Notes: a model not told the origin generated them from the sequence alone. A DNA stretch of 64,000 bases from Colwellia psychrerythraea (GCF_000764185.1 NZ_JQEC01000002.1:62001-126000), one strand, 5' to 3'; shown: positions 53,609-62,805, counted from the first letter of the stretch. A program made the numbers and translations.

Positions 53609-55084
53609 ATGGTAAATACCAACGCCTTAACGGCAAAAGATTGGTATGACCGTGGTAATGAAATTAAGCGCGCTGGCAATTTTGCTGGCGCGCTTGATGC
53701 ATTTAAGCGTTCTATAAAACTTAATCCTGAAGCGGCAGCTCCTTGGATAGGTTTAGCTAAGTTACTTGATGCCAATAGCCAATTTGAAGAAGCGAGGCAA
53801 TGTTTTTTACTTGCCGTTTCGGCAGAGCCTAATCACTTGATGTCACGTCAAATGTTAGCAACAAGCCATCAAAAGTTAGGTTATGTTATCGAAGCAGAGC
53901 GTGAATATTACAATGCGATTAAGCTTGAGCCTAATTCATATATTAGCTATTTAGGACTAGGGCAATTGTTCGAAGATATTGGTAAACCAGAGCAGTCTGC
54001 CGATGCCTATCGACAAGCAATGAAGTGTGCACCTAACAAGCAAGATGCACTTGCTAGCCTGCTTGAGTTAAGTAAGTTTGTTGATATTGCTAAAGAAATT
54101 GTACAAGCTGAAAGCATACTTGCTAAGCTTAAAAATCGAGAAAAAGCCCTCGTAGGTTACGGTTTAGGTAAGGCTTATGAACAGCAGAAAAACTATGATG
54201 CCGCATTTGAGGCATATAATGTCGCCAATATTGCTCGAAGGGAAGATTCTGGCACATTCAATCGTGAAGCTTTTGATAGCCGCATAGAAGGAATGATGCA
54301 GCTATTTTCTACCGAATTTTTCAAAGCCCGTCAGGGCTGGGGAAACAGCTCAAAAAGGCCAATATTTATTGTTGGTCTACCACGTTCAGGGACGTCACTA
54401 ACTGAGCAAATACTCGCCTCGCACCCTCAGTGTTTTGGTGCAGGTGAATTGAATGTGTTAACTGACTTGGCAACAGGAACACCTGATAGGCTTGGTAACG
54501 CAAAAATATCATGGCCAGAAACGGCCAGTTATTTGTCAAAACAGCAAATTGATGAACTAGCTGAAGATTATCTTGATGGTTCGGGAAAACGCTCTCCAGA
54601 TACCGCACGTAAAGTGGTTGATAAACAACCTTTAAATTTTTGGCATCTAGGCTTAATTGCCATGGCTTTCCCCAATGCACGTATTATTCACTGTACGCGA
54701 GATATTAGGGATTGCGGCTTATCAATTTTTACTCAAAACTTTAATGAAACACAAAGTTGGTCTACTGACCTTGAAGATATTGCCTACTATTGGCGAGGCT
54801 ATAAAAGACTTATGCAGCATTTCAAGCAAATAAGTGGCTTAGAGATACTCGATGTTAACTATGAATACACAGTCTCTGATATAGAAAAACAAGGGCGCAG
54901 TTTGTTAGACTTTGTCGGGTTATCCTGGGATGAGGATGTATTAAACTTTCATAAAAGTGAACGTGCAGTGCAAACCCCGAGCCGCTGGCAAGTAAGACAA
55001 CCCCTGTACCAGAGCTCTAAAGCGCGCTGGAGAAATTACCAATGTTATCTATCGCCATTGATAAAGGCAGCACAAACTGAATAG
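53609..55084 (+). CDS. TPR-containing sulfotransferase
   Basis: 491 residues. N-terminal TPR repeats (about 8-215; for example RAGNFAGALDAFKRSIKLNP) are followed by a sulfotransferase domain: 5'-phosphosulfate loop PIFIVGLPRSGTSLTEQILA near 252, and the 3'-phosphate region NARIIHCTRDIRDCGLSIF near 355. Known for the family: PAPS-dependent sulfation of proteins or other acceptors, often beside TonB receptors in marine bacteria. AAGAGG precedes the ATG. Confidence 0.88.
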   Translation: MVNTNALTAKDWYDRGNEIKRAGNFAGALDAFKRSIKLNPEAAAPWIGLAKLLDANSQFEEARQCFLLAVSAEPNHLMSRQMLATSHQKLGYVIEAEREYYNAIKLEPNSYISYLGLGQLFEDIGKPEQSADAYRQAMKCAPNKQDALASLLELSKFVDIAKEIVQAESILAKLKNREKALVGYGLGKAYEQQKNYDAAFEAYNVANIARREDSGTFNREAFDSRIEGMMQLFSTEFFKARQGWGNSSKRPIFIVGLPRSGTSLTEQILASHPQCFGAGELNVLTDLATGTPDRLGNAKISWPETASYLSKQQIDELAEDYLDGSGKRSPDTARKVVDKQPLNFWHLGLIAMAFPNARIIHCTRDIRDCGLSIFTQNFNETQSWSTDLEDIAYYWRGYKRLMQHFKQISGLEILDVNYEYTVSDIEKQGRSLLDFVGLSWDEDVLNFHKSERAVQTPSRWQVRQPLYQSSKARWRNYQCYLSPLIKAAQTE

Positions 55085-55240
55085 TTTTAACTAAAAATAT
55101 ATTACACACTGCCGATCAATAAATATCTCCACCCGTAACCTTGTTATTGGCACTATTGCTTCAATTGTATCCTTCAATCTAGCTTTTCATAAAGGGTCAG
55201 ATAACGAATCAGCTTAGATGACCTGACGATAACTTAACTA

Positions 55241-55275
55241 AAAGCGAGTGTTCTGATAAAACACCTGCTTTTTTA
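55241..55275 (+). terminator. Terminator after the sulfotransferase
   Basis: AAAGCGAGTGTT and AACACCTGCTTT pair over 10 of 12 positions (two mismatches), followed by T6. It probably ends the receptor-sulfotransferase operon. Confidence 0.6.
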
Positions 55276-55382
55276 CATCCCTAATAGAACGCCCCAATAA
55301 ACACTTTCTCAATTGAGTGAATAAAATCTCATATTATAAAACACTCAATGGTTGACAAAAGCGACTATTTGAATGAGTATAT

Positions 55383-55406
55383 AGCCATCTAAACACCTAA
55401 ACATCC
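55383..55406 (+). promoter_or_regulatory. Tandem met boxes (MetJ operator)
   Basis: Three consecutive 8-mers AGCCATCT, AAACACCT and AAACATCC match the met box AGACGTCT in 6, 5 and 5 positions. Tandem 8-bp boxes are the MetJ operator pattern, and they sit 24 bp before the MetF-like start, near TATATA at 55378. Repression by MetJ with S-adenosylmethionine is inferred. Confidence 0.5.
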
Positions 55407-55430
55407 AAAAACAAACAAAGAAGAAATATT

Positions 55431-56408
55431 TTGACGACGCAATCAGAGCTACAAACCAGATACAATGATATCAATCGAGGTGTCTACTTTATTGGTACTA
55501 CACCACCTAAAAGTGATACACCACTTGATAAAGTGAGCGAGATTGCCGAAAAGCTACTTGATCGCGTCAGTGATATCGACTTTGATGGCCTTATTGTTTA
55601 TGACATTCAAGATGAAAATTCACGCATTAGTAAACCAAGACCTTTCCCGTTTAAGTCAACCCATGACACGAGACTTTATTCTTCTTTATTGAATAAAAAA
55701 TCAAATCATCCGGTAATAACTTATAAAAGTGTTGCTCAATCTAATAGCGATGATTTTGATCAGTGGGCAAACGAAGCTTGGGAAAAATATGGCGTAAAAG
55801 ATGTTGTGTTAGTTGGAAGCCCATCTAAGGATAATGAAATATCTTTACCTTTGGCAGATGCTTATAAAACCTTGGTAGATAACCAGCATGACTTTTTTAT
55901 TGGTGGAGTAACTATTGCTGAGCGCCATGCCAGTAAAAAAGATGAACATCAGCGCTTAATTGCCAAACACCAACAAGGTTGTAGTTTCTTTATATCTCAA
56001 GCAATTTATAACCCGCAAGCGACTATAGACTTACTTACCCGCTATGCTATTGAATGCCAAAAACAGGATGTAAAACCACAACGTTTGATCTTAACCTTCT
56101 CTCCATGTGGCAGTAAAAAAACCCTAGAGTTCATTGAATGGTTAGGTGTTAATGTGCCCGAAGCAACCAGTTTACGTATTCTTAATGCCGACAACCCTTT
56201 ACATGAGTCAATTCAAAACTGCGTTAAAAGTCTACAACAGATTTTAGAGGCAATTCAGCCCTATGATCTACCACTTGGCTTAAATATTGAGAGCTTAACT
56301 AACCGCAAAGAAGAAATAGATGGCTCAATTTTGCTGTATAAGTTATTACGTTCAAAAATGGATAATTTCTTAGCTAAAAAGGAATTGGCTGCTTTAAGCA
56401 AATCATAA
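55431..56408 (+). CDS. Methylenetetrahydrofolate reductase-like protein
   Basis: 325 residues with the MetF TIM-barrel pattern: a start strand GVYFIGTTPPKSD, DFDGLIVYDIQDE, VKDVVLVGSPSKDNE, GCSFFISQAIYNPQATIDL and the late LILTFSPCGSKKTLEFIEWLG region. It is divergent from E. coli MetF and longer. The TTG start has AAAGAAGAAAT before it. The met boxes upstream support a role in methionine or one-carbon metabolism. Reductase activity is inferred, not certain. Confidence 0.72.
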   Translation: MTTQSELQTRYNDINRGVYFIGTTPPKSDTPLDKVSEIAEKLLDRVSDIDFDGLIVYDIQDENSRISKPRPFPFKSTHDTRLYSSLLNKKSNHPVITYKSVAQSNSDDFDQWANEAWEKYGVKDVVLVGSPSKDNEISLPLADAYKTLVDNQHDFFIGGVTIAERHASKKDEHQRLIAKHQQGCSFFISQAIYNPQATIDLLTRYAIECQKQDVKPQRLILTFSPCGSKKTLEFIEWLGVNVPEATSLRILNADNPLHESIQNCVKSLQQILEAIQPYDLPLGLNIESLTNRKEEIDGSILLYKLLRSKMDNFLAKKELAALSKS

Positions 56409-56421
56409 GACTGACTAGGAA

Positions 56422-56446
56422 AACTCATCGTTATGATGAGTTCTTT
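56422..56446 (+). terminator. Weak terminator after the MetF-like gene
   Basis: AACTCATC, loop GTTAT, GATGAGTT, followed by CTTTA. The stem is clean but the T-run is short. A second hairpin, GTTAACTCTT/AAGAGTTAAC at 56537-56566, overlaps the end of the convergent DsbA-like gene. Confidence 0.5.
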
Positions 56447-56553
56447 ATCTCGCTTTACTACCTTAAACATGTGTGACTTTAAACATCTGCTATCTTAAAA
56501 ATTTCCTAGCAGAGCATCACTAAAATTAACTCTTTTGTTAACTCTTCAGTTAA

Positions 56554-57207
56554 TTAAAGAGTTAACAAATACAGCACGAGTTCAATGTATTGCTGCTGTG
56601 ACTCAAGAGCGCCTGTTTCTACTTTGTATTTACCATTAACAATAGCGGTAGGAACACTCGTTATGCCTTGTTGTCTTAATACCTCTGTCGCTTTATTCAT
56701 TTTATTTACGCCCGTTTTGACACTAAAACTATTAAATACTTTATCAAAACGTTGACCATCTACACCCAGTAATAGAAAGATATTCTTAATGTCTTTATTA
56801 GTGTTAAATGTTGCTTTATTAACATGAATATAATTAAAAATCGCAGCGCTAACTTGGTCTTCAAGCTTTAATAATTTAGCCGTTAATATAGCCCTAGATA
56901 GACCTTGTTCAATAACAAGGTCACGGCCAGGCATACCATCGATATGGTTTTTTATAAAAGGTATCTCGGCGGGAAGTTCGGCTTTTAATGCTGTGATAAT
57001 GGGCTCAATCCTATAACAACCCGGACAATAAAAAGAAAAAAACTCACGTACTTCTTTATTTAAATTATCTGAATTAATTGGCGTAGTTAACTCCTTATAG
57101 TGCGTGCCCTTTACAAAAGTAATTGCACTCAACGACTGACTAGCGAACAGTGAAAATGTAGCAACTACAAATATAACTACAGCTATAAAATTGACGTTAT
57201 TTTTCAT
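56554..57207 (-). CDS. DsbA-like thiol:disulfide interchange protein with CPGC
   Basis: 217 residues. Signal peptide (about 1-28, ending SLSA-ITF). A thioredoxin-fold with active site FYCPGCYRIEP at about 60, and the cis-proline region GITSVPTAIVNGKYKV. The usual DsbA site is CPHC; here the third residue is Gly, so redox potential should differ. It lies in the same direction as a DsbC-like gene 64 bp upstream. Confidence 0.85.
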   Translation of the reverse strand: MKNNVNFIAVVIFVVATFSLFASQSLSAITFVKGTHYKELTTPINSDNLNKEVREFFSFYCPGCYRIEPIITALKAELPAEIPFIKNHIDGMPGRDLVIEQGLSRAILTAKLLKLEDQVSAAIFNYIHVNKATFNTNKDIKNIFLLLGVDGQRFDKVFNSFSVKTGVNKMNKATEVLRQQGITSVPTAIVNGKYKVETGALESQQQYIELVLYLLTL

Positions 57208-57271
57208 GGTTTTCCTTTAATATTTATTTCTTAAAAATAGCTTTATTTAAATAGAGTTATTAAAAACAGAT

Positions 57272-58099
57272 CTATTTTTGCGGGGTGATTTGTTTTAGCT
57301 GGGCTAGTAAGTGTTCAGGGTTTAATACTCCTTTGATAACACCACCATTGGCTAATATCATGGTGGGTGTTGCTGATATACCAAATTCCGCCGCTAACGA
57401 CATTTGTTTATCAAGGTGGTGTTGACAGTTTTCCTTCACTGATATGGAGGCTGCAGAGAATCGGCCTTGCATAGCTAAAGTCATATTTTCTTGTGGGTTT
57501 GCAGAACATAAAACAGCGACAGTTTTTTCATAAGATGTAGAGTTTTTACCTGCTCGAGGTAACATCAAATAATTTACTCTAATGCCTAAGGCATTATATT
57601 GCGTCATGTTGCTATGAAAGCGTCGACAATAACCGCAATCGATATCAGTGAATAAAGTAACCGCAAAAAGCTCCTCCCCAGCTGCCGGGAAAATCAATTG
57701 TTCGCTTTCATCAAATTTGTCAAGTCTTTTAAGCCGAGCCTCTTGCGCTAGTTGCTCACTAATATCTATTTTTAGCTGGGTATCCATCACCTTACCAAGA
57801 TAAATATAGCGCCCATCTTCACTAGCCAAAAAACTGCGTGCGCCAATATTTACGGTAATTAATTGCTGGTTATAAGGTGTAATAGTGATTTCTGATGAGT
57901 TATGAAAAAAACCTCTAATCTTTTCTTCAACCTCTGAGGCAATAGTGTGCTTGATAGAGTTTTTAACAATTGGACCCTGAATATTATTTTTCTGTGCTTG
58001 AGTCGAGTGCACCAAAGAAAATAATACCAGTGATAAAATACTGCTAAATTTCAGGATTTTCAGAATGACGGATGTAGTTTTTATGATAATTTTTTTCAT
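57272..58099 (-). CDS. DsbC-like disulfide isomerase
   Basis: About 275 residues from ATG 58099 (an ATG at 58129 would add ten residues before the basic signal start). Signal peptide (ILSLVLFSLVHSTQAQ), an N-terminal dimerisation domain, then a thioredoxin domain with active site DIDCGYCRRFHSNM and cis-proline GISATPTMILANGG. Two other Cys (C208 and C220 region: LCSAN and ENCQH) are typical of DsbC. It precedes the DsbA-like gene. Confidence 0.88.
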   Translation of the reverse strand: MKKIIIKTTSVILKILKFSSILSLVLFSLVHSTQAQKNNIQGPIVKNSIKHTIASEVEEKIRGFFHNSSEITITPYNQQLITVNIGARSFLASEDGRYIYLGKVMDTQLKIDISEQLAQEARLKRLDKFDESEQLIFPAAGEELFAVTLFTDIDCGYCRRFHSNMTQYNALGIRVNYLMLPRAGKNSTSYEKTVAVLCSANPQENMTLAMQGRFSAASISVKENCQHHLDKQMSLAAEFGISATPTMILANGGVIKGVLNPEHLLAQLKQITPQK

Positions 58100-58234
58100 C
58101 TTAATACCTAATAAATGACCATCTAGCACGAGATGGTAAACGTTAGGGCTAAGATAAAGTTGTTGGTGTGTAAATGCTAATAAGTATATCTATAACTAGC
58201 TATAATTACCTATAATCAATTTAAATACAATTAG

Positions 58235-59374
58235 TTATGAATTAATGACTTTCCGTTTATTTAGATAGTTATAACTTAATAACCAAGGGGTAGACTCTTG
58301 TTTCAAACATGCAGATACATCGTCGCTAAGCACTTCTTTGCTTTCTGTCATTTTATTTACTTGTTCACATAAGATGTCAGCAGTAGAGAGTTTTTTTTCA
58401 CTTGCAGCTGCAGACGGCTCACTCTGCACAGTTTGCTTATAATAACCTGCCAATAGTTTTTCTTTGTCAGTTTGTAAGCCTTTATCATCGATTAGTCGCT
58501 GTACTAATCTACCAATACGTTGTTCACTTACTTCAATAGAACAAAAAGATGCTGAATTTTCTAAACTATTGGCGCCGGTAATGGCATAGTTTAAAGCATC
58601 AAAAACTAAACCTTGTTGTGCGTACATACGACTCATTAAATCCGCCGCAGAAGAATAGTGATATGAACTTTTATTCAAAGAGTCTAACAACTTAAAGGCT
58701 ACATCTTGCGCTCTGGTATAGTTTTTTTGTTTAAAGTAGCTTTCAGCCAGCATGAGTTTGCTTTGCACCGAACTAGGATCTTCCAATAAACTAAAATCAA
58801 ACCATTGTTTAGCTTGGCTATAATGTCCCTTTTCAAATGCGACAACCCCCTTGGCGTAGGCATTAATCGCAGGAAGGCTATTGGTGCCTTTAGCTATGTC
58901 ACCTTTAACAAGCACATCGTTTTGCTGAGTAGACCATTGTCCCAAATAAAAGCTAAAACAAGCCAACATGGTAATGCTTGCCGCCATCGCTAAATATTGA
59001 AAACTATTTTTTCTCAATGCATTAGCTTTCACATTAGACAGTTCAATTGGAGCAGTATCAGCACACTGTTCAACTATTATTTCTTTTGTCGGAGCCACCC
59101 ATTGATAACCTCTATTAGGTTGGGTACGAACAAGGTCTTCATTTGTCAGTTTTCTAATCTCACTAATCACCTGAAATAAGGTGTGATTTTGTACATGAGT
59201 AGTTTGCCATACGGCTTCAAACAGTTCAGCTTTGCTGACGATAACCTGTCTATTTTCAATTAAGTAATTGAGCAGTAGTGCAGTTTTTGGTCGAATACTC
59301 ACTTTAATATCATCAATACTTAGCTGATATTTTTCACTATTAAATTGAAACTCATAAAATTGATAAACTGACAT
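58235..59374 (-). CDS. CadC/ToxR-like membrane regulator
   Basis: About 379 residues from ATG 59374 (TAAGGG eight bases before). N-terminal winged helix of the OmpR/CadC type (RPKTALLLNYLIEN, VQNHTLFQVISEIRKLTNED, RTQPNRGYQWV), a TM near 125-145 (FQYLAMAASITMLACFSFYL), and a C-terminal periplasmic helical, TPR-like region. Known relatives sense envelope state directly and bind DNA without phosphorylation. It is just upstream of the Dsb-like genes, which are candidates for its regulon. Confidence 0.85.
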   Translation of the reverse strand: MSVYQFYEFQFNSEKYQLSIDDIKVSIRPKTALLLNYLIENRQVIVSKAELFEAVWQTTHVQNHTLFQVISEIRKLTNEDLVRTQPNRGYQWVAPTKEIIVEQCADTAPIELSNVKANALRKNSFQYLAMAASITMLACFSFYLGQWSTQQNDVLVKGDIAKGTNSLPAINAYAKGVVAFEKGHYSQAKQWFDFSLLEDPSSVQSKLMLAESYFKQKNYTRAQDVAFKLLDSLNKSSYHYSSAADLMSRMYAQQGLVFDALNYAITGANSLENSASFCSIEVSEQRIGRLVQRLIDDKGLQTDKEKLLAGYYKQTVQSEPSAAASEKKLSTADILCEQVNKMTESKEVLSDDVSACLKQESTPWLLSYNYLNKRKVINS

Positions 59375-59482
59375 CTTAGTGCCCTTACTACCCAAGGAAT
59401 TATCTGCACAATAGCATTTATTGTTACCTACTTATACTGAGGCTGATTTTTTAACTCATAACTGATAAGCTCTCCTTAGACC

Positions 59483-59496
59483 CACGATATTTCGTG
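59483..59496. promoter_or_regulatory. CACGA-N4-TCGTG site before the sigma54 activator gene
   Basis: CACGA-TATT-TCGTG, a perfect palindrome, about 43 bp before the activator start. Two related sites stand before ccoG (61008-61021 and 61026-61039). Together they look like recognition sites of the activator itself. Confidence 0.5.
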
Positions 59497-59538
59497 CATG
59501 CGTTATTGCTGTTTAATATTACTAAAGTAGATTCGAAT

Positions 59539-60966
59539 ATGGCCATAGATATAAAAGCGTTTTTAGCTGACTCCCAACTACTGCTCAACGCCGTCGGTGA
59601 AGGCATTTATGGCTTTGATATAGAGGGAAATGCTGTTTTTGTAAACCCTGCCTCAGAGCAAATGACCGGATGGACTTCAGCAGAGTTACTCGGTAAAAAC
59701 ATCCACAAATATCACCATCACAGCCATGCAAACGGTGAGCCGTACCCAAGCGATGAGTGTAATATTTACAATACTATGCGCGATGGCGTAGAGCGTAAAA
59801 TTACCCATGAAGTATTCTGGCGTAAAGATGGTAGTAGCTTCCCGGTAGAATATACTTCAACACCTGTATATAAAAACGGTGAACTCATTGGCGCTGTGGC
59901 TGTATTTCGTGATGTTAGCCAGCAACGACTTGCCGATAGCAACTTACGATCAGCACTAAAAAAAGTACAAGATCTAACTGAGAAACTGCAAGCAGAAAAC
60001 AGTTACTTGCAAGATGAAATAAATGAAAGCTGGCATGGTTCAGGTTTAGAAGGCAATAGCCCAAAATTTATTGCCATGTTACAGCAAATTAAATTAGTTG
60101 CCAAAACAGACAGCACAGTGCTTATTCTCGGTGAAAATGGTACCGGTAAAGAACTCGTCGCCCGTAATTTACATCAATTGAGCCAACGTCAAAATACCCC
60201 GTTAGTGAAAGTAAATTGTGCAGCATTTTCGGCTAACTTGTTAGAATCAGAGTTATTTGGCCACGAAAAAGGCGCTTTTACCGGAGCAAGTGAAAAACGG
60301 CGCGGTCGCTTTGAGTTGGCCGATAAAGGTACCCTGTTTCTTGATGAAATTGGCGAACTATCACCCGATGCGCAAAGTAAATTGCTCAGAGTATTACAAG
60401 AAAGAGAATTTGAACGAGTGGGTGGCAATAAAACCATCAAAGTAGATATCCGCATTATAGCCGCAACCAACCAAGATTTACTCGCTATGGTTGAGCAAGG
60501 TAAATTTCGCATGGATTTATATTACCGCTTAAATGTATTTCCTATTGTAATGCCGGCATTAAGAGAACGTATTGAAGACATTCCTTTACTTTGCCATAGT
60601 ATTTTAACGCAACTGAATCATAAACTTAATAAAGATATCAAAGGTATAACTAAAAAAAGTTTACATAAATTAGCTGACTATCATTGGCCTGGAAATATCA
60701 GAGAACTGCAAAACATTCTCGAACGAGAAGTCATTTTATCCAACTCGTACACCCTGCATATTCAACAAAAATTTGATAAGGCGCAGCCTACTGCACGTAC
60801 TCTCAATAAACCATTAGTTGAAATAGAAAAAGTTTATATCATTGAAGTTTTAAACGACTGTAATTGGCGTATTGGTGGTAAAAATGGTGCAGCGCAAACA
60901 CTAGGTTTTCCAGATAGCACCTTACGTTCACGTATGAAAAAATTACAAATCTATCGCCAGCAGTAA
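59539..60966 (+). CDS. PAS-domain sigma54-dependent activator
   Basis: About 475 residues. N-terminal PAS domain (about 15-130, His-rich KYHHHSHANGEPYPSDEC, which may bind a metal or heme), a short coiled-coil (LRSALKKVQDLTEKLQAEN), AAA+ domain with Walker A GENGTGKE, GAFTGA (sigma54 contact), Walker B LFLDEIGEL, and a Fis-type HTH at the C-terminus (NGAAQTLGFPDSTLRSRMKK). The in-frame ATG at 59494 is also possible. It activates sigma54 promoters; ccoG, with such a promoter and matching sites, is the nearest target. Confidence 0.93.
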   Translation: MAIDIKAFLADSQLLLNAVGEGIYGFDIEGNAVFVNPASEQMTGWTSAELLGKNIHKYHHHSHANGEPYPSDECNIYNTMRDGVERKITHEVFWRKDGSSFPVEYTSTPVYKNGELIGAVAVFRDVSQQRLADSNLRSALKKVQDLTEKLQAENSYLQDEINESWHGSGLEGNSPKFIAMLQQIKLVAKTDSTVLILGENGTGKELVARNLHQLSQRQNTPLVKVNCAAFSANLLESELFGHEKGAFTGASEKRRGRFELADKGTLFLDEIGELSPDAQSKLLRVLQEREFERVGGNKTIKVDIRIIAATNQDLLAMVEQGKFRMDLYYRLNVFPIVMPALRERIEDIPLLCHSILTQLNHKLNKDIKGITKKSLHKLADYHWPGNIRELQNILEREVILSNSYTLHIQQKFDKAQPTARTLNKPLVEIEKVYIIEVLNDCNWRIGGKNGAAQTLGFPDSTLRSRMKKLQIYRQQ

Positions 60967-61007
60967 AAATAGACAATTAAGATTCACCCGCTAAACACCA
61001 CACAAAC

Positions 61008-61039
61008 CACGACATATCGCCACAACATGATATATCGTG
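61008..61039. promoter_or_regulatory. Two upstream activator sites before ccoG
   Basis: CACGA-CATA-TCGCC (61008-61021) and CATGA-TATA-TCGTG (61026-61039) are variants of the perfect CACGA-N4-TCGTG site at 59483. They lie about 65-95 bp upstream of the sigma54-type promoter, a common distance for enhancer-binding proteins. Confidence 0.5.
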
Positions 61040-61101
61040 GCCCAGCATTCTCTACCCATAATATTTAACTATATAATACAACAAGTTATAAAGTTGAATT
61101 T

Positions 61102-61118
61102 TTGGCGCGTTTATTGAT
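61102..61118 (+). promoter_or_regulatory. Sigma54-type promoter of ccoG
   Basis: TTGGCGCGTTTATTGAT fits YTGGCACGNNNNTTGCW: GG at 61104-61105 and the -12 element at 61116-61117 are spaced 10 bp as required. The -12 dinucleotide is GA instead of GC. 36 bp before the ccoG start. Confidence 0.55.
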
Positions 61119-61154
61119 ATAGGGTAGCTACTAATTATGACCCTGTAGTAATCA

Positions 61155-62543
61155 ATGAAGTTTAATATCAAAGAAGAGCACCTCATCATCAAGCCCTATA
61201 AAGCCGAGGGCGGTGTCTATGTAAGAGAGCAAAAAGGCTTTTACCAAAAAATTCGCCGAAATATCGGTTGCTTACTGATGATGATGTTTATTGTCATGCC
61301 TTGGATACAATTTAACGGCCAACAGGCGATATTATTCGATGTAGTTAGTCAAGAGTTTCGCATATTTGCAGTTACCTTCTGGCCGCAGGACTTTATCTTG
61401 TTAGCTGGTGTATTAATGGCTGCTGCCTTTGCCTTATTTTTTATTACCACCTGGCTTGGCCGTGTCTGGTGCGGTTATGTTTGTCCGCAAACAATTTGGA
61501 CCCTAGCCTATGTTTGGATTGAACACCGAACTGAGGGTACACGTAATCAACGCATAGCCTTAGATAAAGCGCCGTGGACAATAAACAAAATTAGCCGTAA
61601 AAGCCTCAAACATATTTGTTGGCTGCTGATGTCCCTGTTCACCGCAACGACCTTTATCTCTTACTTTGTCCCAGTGGTTGAATTTTATCGCGGCCTGTTC
61701 AGCTTTGCTTTAAACGGCACTGTAACTTTCTGGGTGTTCTTTTTTGCCGTATGTACACATGTAAACGCCGGCTGGATGAGAGAACACCTTTGCATTCATT
61801 TTTGTCCGTACTCTCGCTTTCAGTCGGCCATGTTCGACAAAAATACTTTTATGGTGGCTTACGATAGCAAGCGTGGTGAAAACAGGGCCCCTCGTAAACG
61901 TAAAGATGACCCCAAATCACTCGGTTTAGGGGATTGTGTCGATTGTAACTTGTGTGTCGATGTATGCCCTGCTGGCATAGATATTCGCAATGGCATTCAA
62001 TATGAGTGTATCAATTGTGGCCTATGCATTGATGCCTGTGATCAAACTATGGAAAAATTCAACTATGCAAAAGGCCTTATTAGTTATACCAGTGAGCAAG
62101 CATTAGCAGGAAAAGAGACCAATAGATTAAATATAAAACTTGTTTCCTATGCCTGTTTAACTCTAATTTTCAGCGCCTTACTGGTTGTAGCAATAGATAG
62201 CAGAATTCCATTAGAAGCTAATGTAATACGCGATAGAACAGCTTTGTACCGTGTAAATTTTGAAGGGGTAGTGGAAAATACTTTCACCCTAAAAATTCTT
62301 AACAAAAGCCAAGTGCCACTACATTTTGACCTTAATGTTGAAGCCTTAACCGATACTGAGTTAACACTTAACTTACCTAAAAAAGTATTGATTGGCGCTG
62401 GTGTTATGCAAGAGATCCCCATCACTTTAGCTGTTGATGGTTATGAGCTTAAAAAGAAAATTACTCATTTTAACTTTATTATTCAGGCTATTGAACAACC
62501 CGATATCACTTTGAAAAAGAGCTCGGTGTTCTTTCGTAACTAA
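61155..62543 (+). CDS. ccoG: Cytochrome c oxidase accessory protein CcoG (FixG/RdxA)
   Basis: 462 residues. Five TM segments (about 32-52, 82-104, 155-172, 190-210, 340-360), CGYVCPQTIWT in the first polyferredoxin region, and two 4Fe-4S motifs CVDCNLCVDVCPAG and CINCGLCIDACDQTM. The C-terminal domain is Ig-like. Known role: copper reduction or delivery for cbb3 oxidase assembly. The ccoNOQP genes are not in the window. It is expected to be controlled by the adjacent sigma54 activator. Confidence 0.93.
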   Translation: MKFNIKEEHLIIKPYKAEGGVYVREQKGFYQKIRRNIGCLLMMMFIVMPWIQFNGQQAILFDVVSQEFRIFAVTFWPQDFILLAGVLMAAAFALFFITTWLGRVWCGYVCPQTIWTLAYVWIEHRTEGTRNQRIALDKAPWTINKISRKSLKHICWLLMSLFTATTFISYFVPVVEFYRGLFSFALNGTVTFWVFFFAVCTHVNAGWMREHLCIHFCPYSRFQSAMFDKNTFMVAYDSKRGENRAPRKRKDDPKSLGLGDCVDCNLCVDVCPAGIDIRNGIQYECINCGLCIDACDQTMEKFNYAKGLISYTSEQALAGKETNRLNIKLVSYACLTLIFSALLVVAIDSRIPLEANVIRDRTALYRVNFEGVVENTFTLKILNKSQVPLHFDLNVEALTDTELTLNLPKKVLIGAGVMQEIPITLAVDGYELKKKITHFNFIIQAIEQPDITLKKSSVFFRN

Positions 62544-62639
62544 GCATCTAAATATGCCTATAAAACGGTAGTGGCTCGTCACCAACGAGCCCGAGACAAT
62601 GAATAAAGGCACTGGGAACAAAGCTATTTAGGTGAATAT

Positions 62640-62676
62640 CTCCGTCGAAAGACAGAGTTTGTTGTATTTTTTCGAG
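62640..62676 (+). terminator. Terminator-like hairpin after ccoG
   Basis: CTCCGTC, GAAA tetraloop, GACAGAG: six of seven positions pair. A T-rich stretch follows 11 bases later. Moderate candidate only. Confidence 0.45.
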
Positions 62677-62786
62677 TCTATTTTATTGCTATAGCGCACT
62701 AGCCTGAGCAGTTTGAGTACACTGTGCTTAAGGTCTGTTAAGTCATTATTTATTAAATTATTAAAACTAACAACTACCCGAATGCA

Positions 62787-62805
62787 AATGAGAATTGTTT
62801 TTATC
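62787..62805. promoter_or_regulatory. Fur-like box before the DUF4198 gene
   Basis: AATGAGAATTGTTTTTATC matches the 19-bp Fur palindrome in 14 positions. It is 57 bp before the start of the DUF4198 gene and near a TTTATTG-like -10 region. Confidence 0.5.

Larger units (their letters stand above)
55085..55430. other. Intergenic interval before the MetF-like gene
   Basis: 346 bases with a terminator (55241-55275), a TTGACA at 55352 followed by a TATATA, and the tandem met boxes (55383-55406). No gene is seen. Confidence 0.6.
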
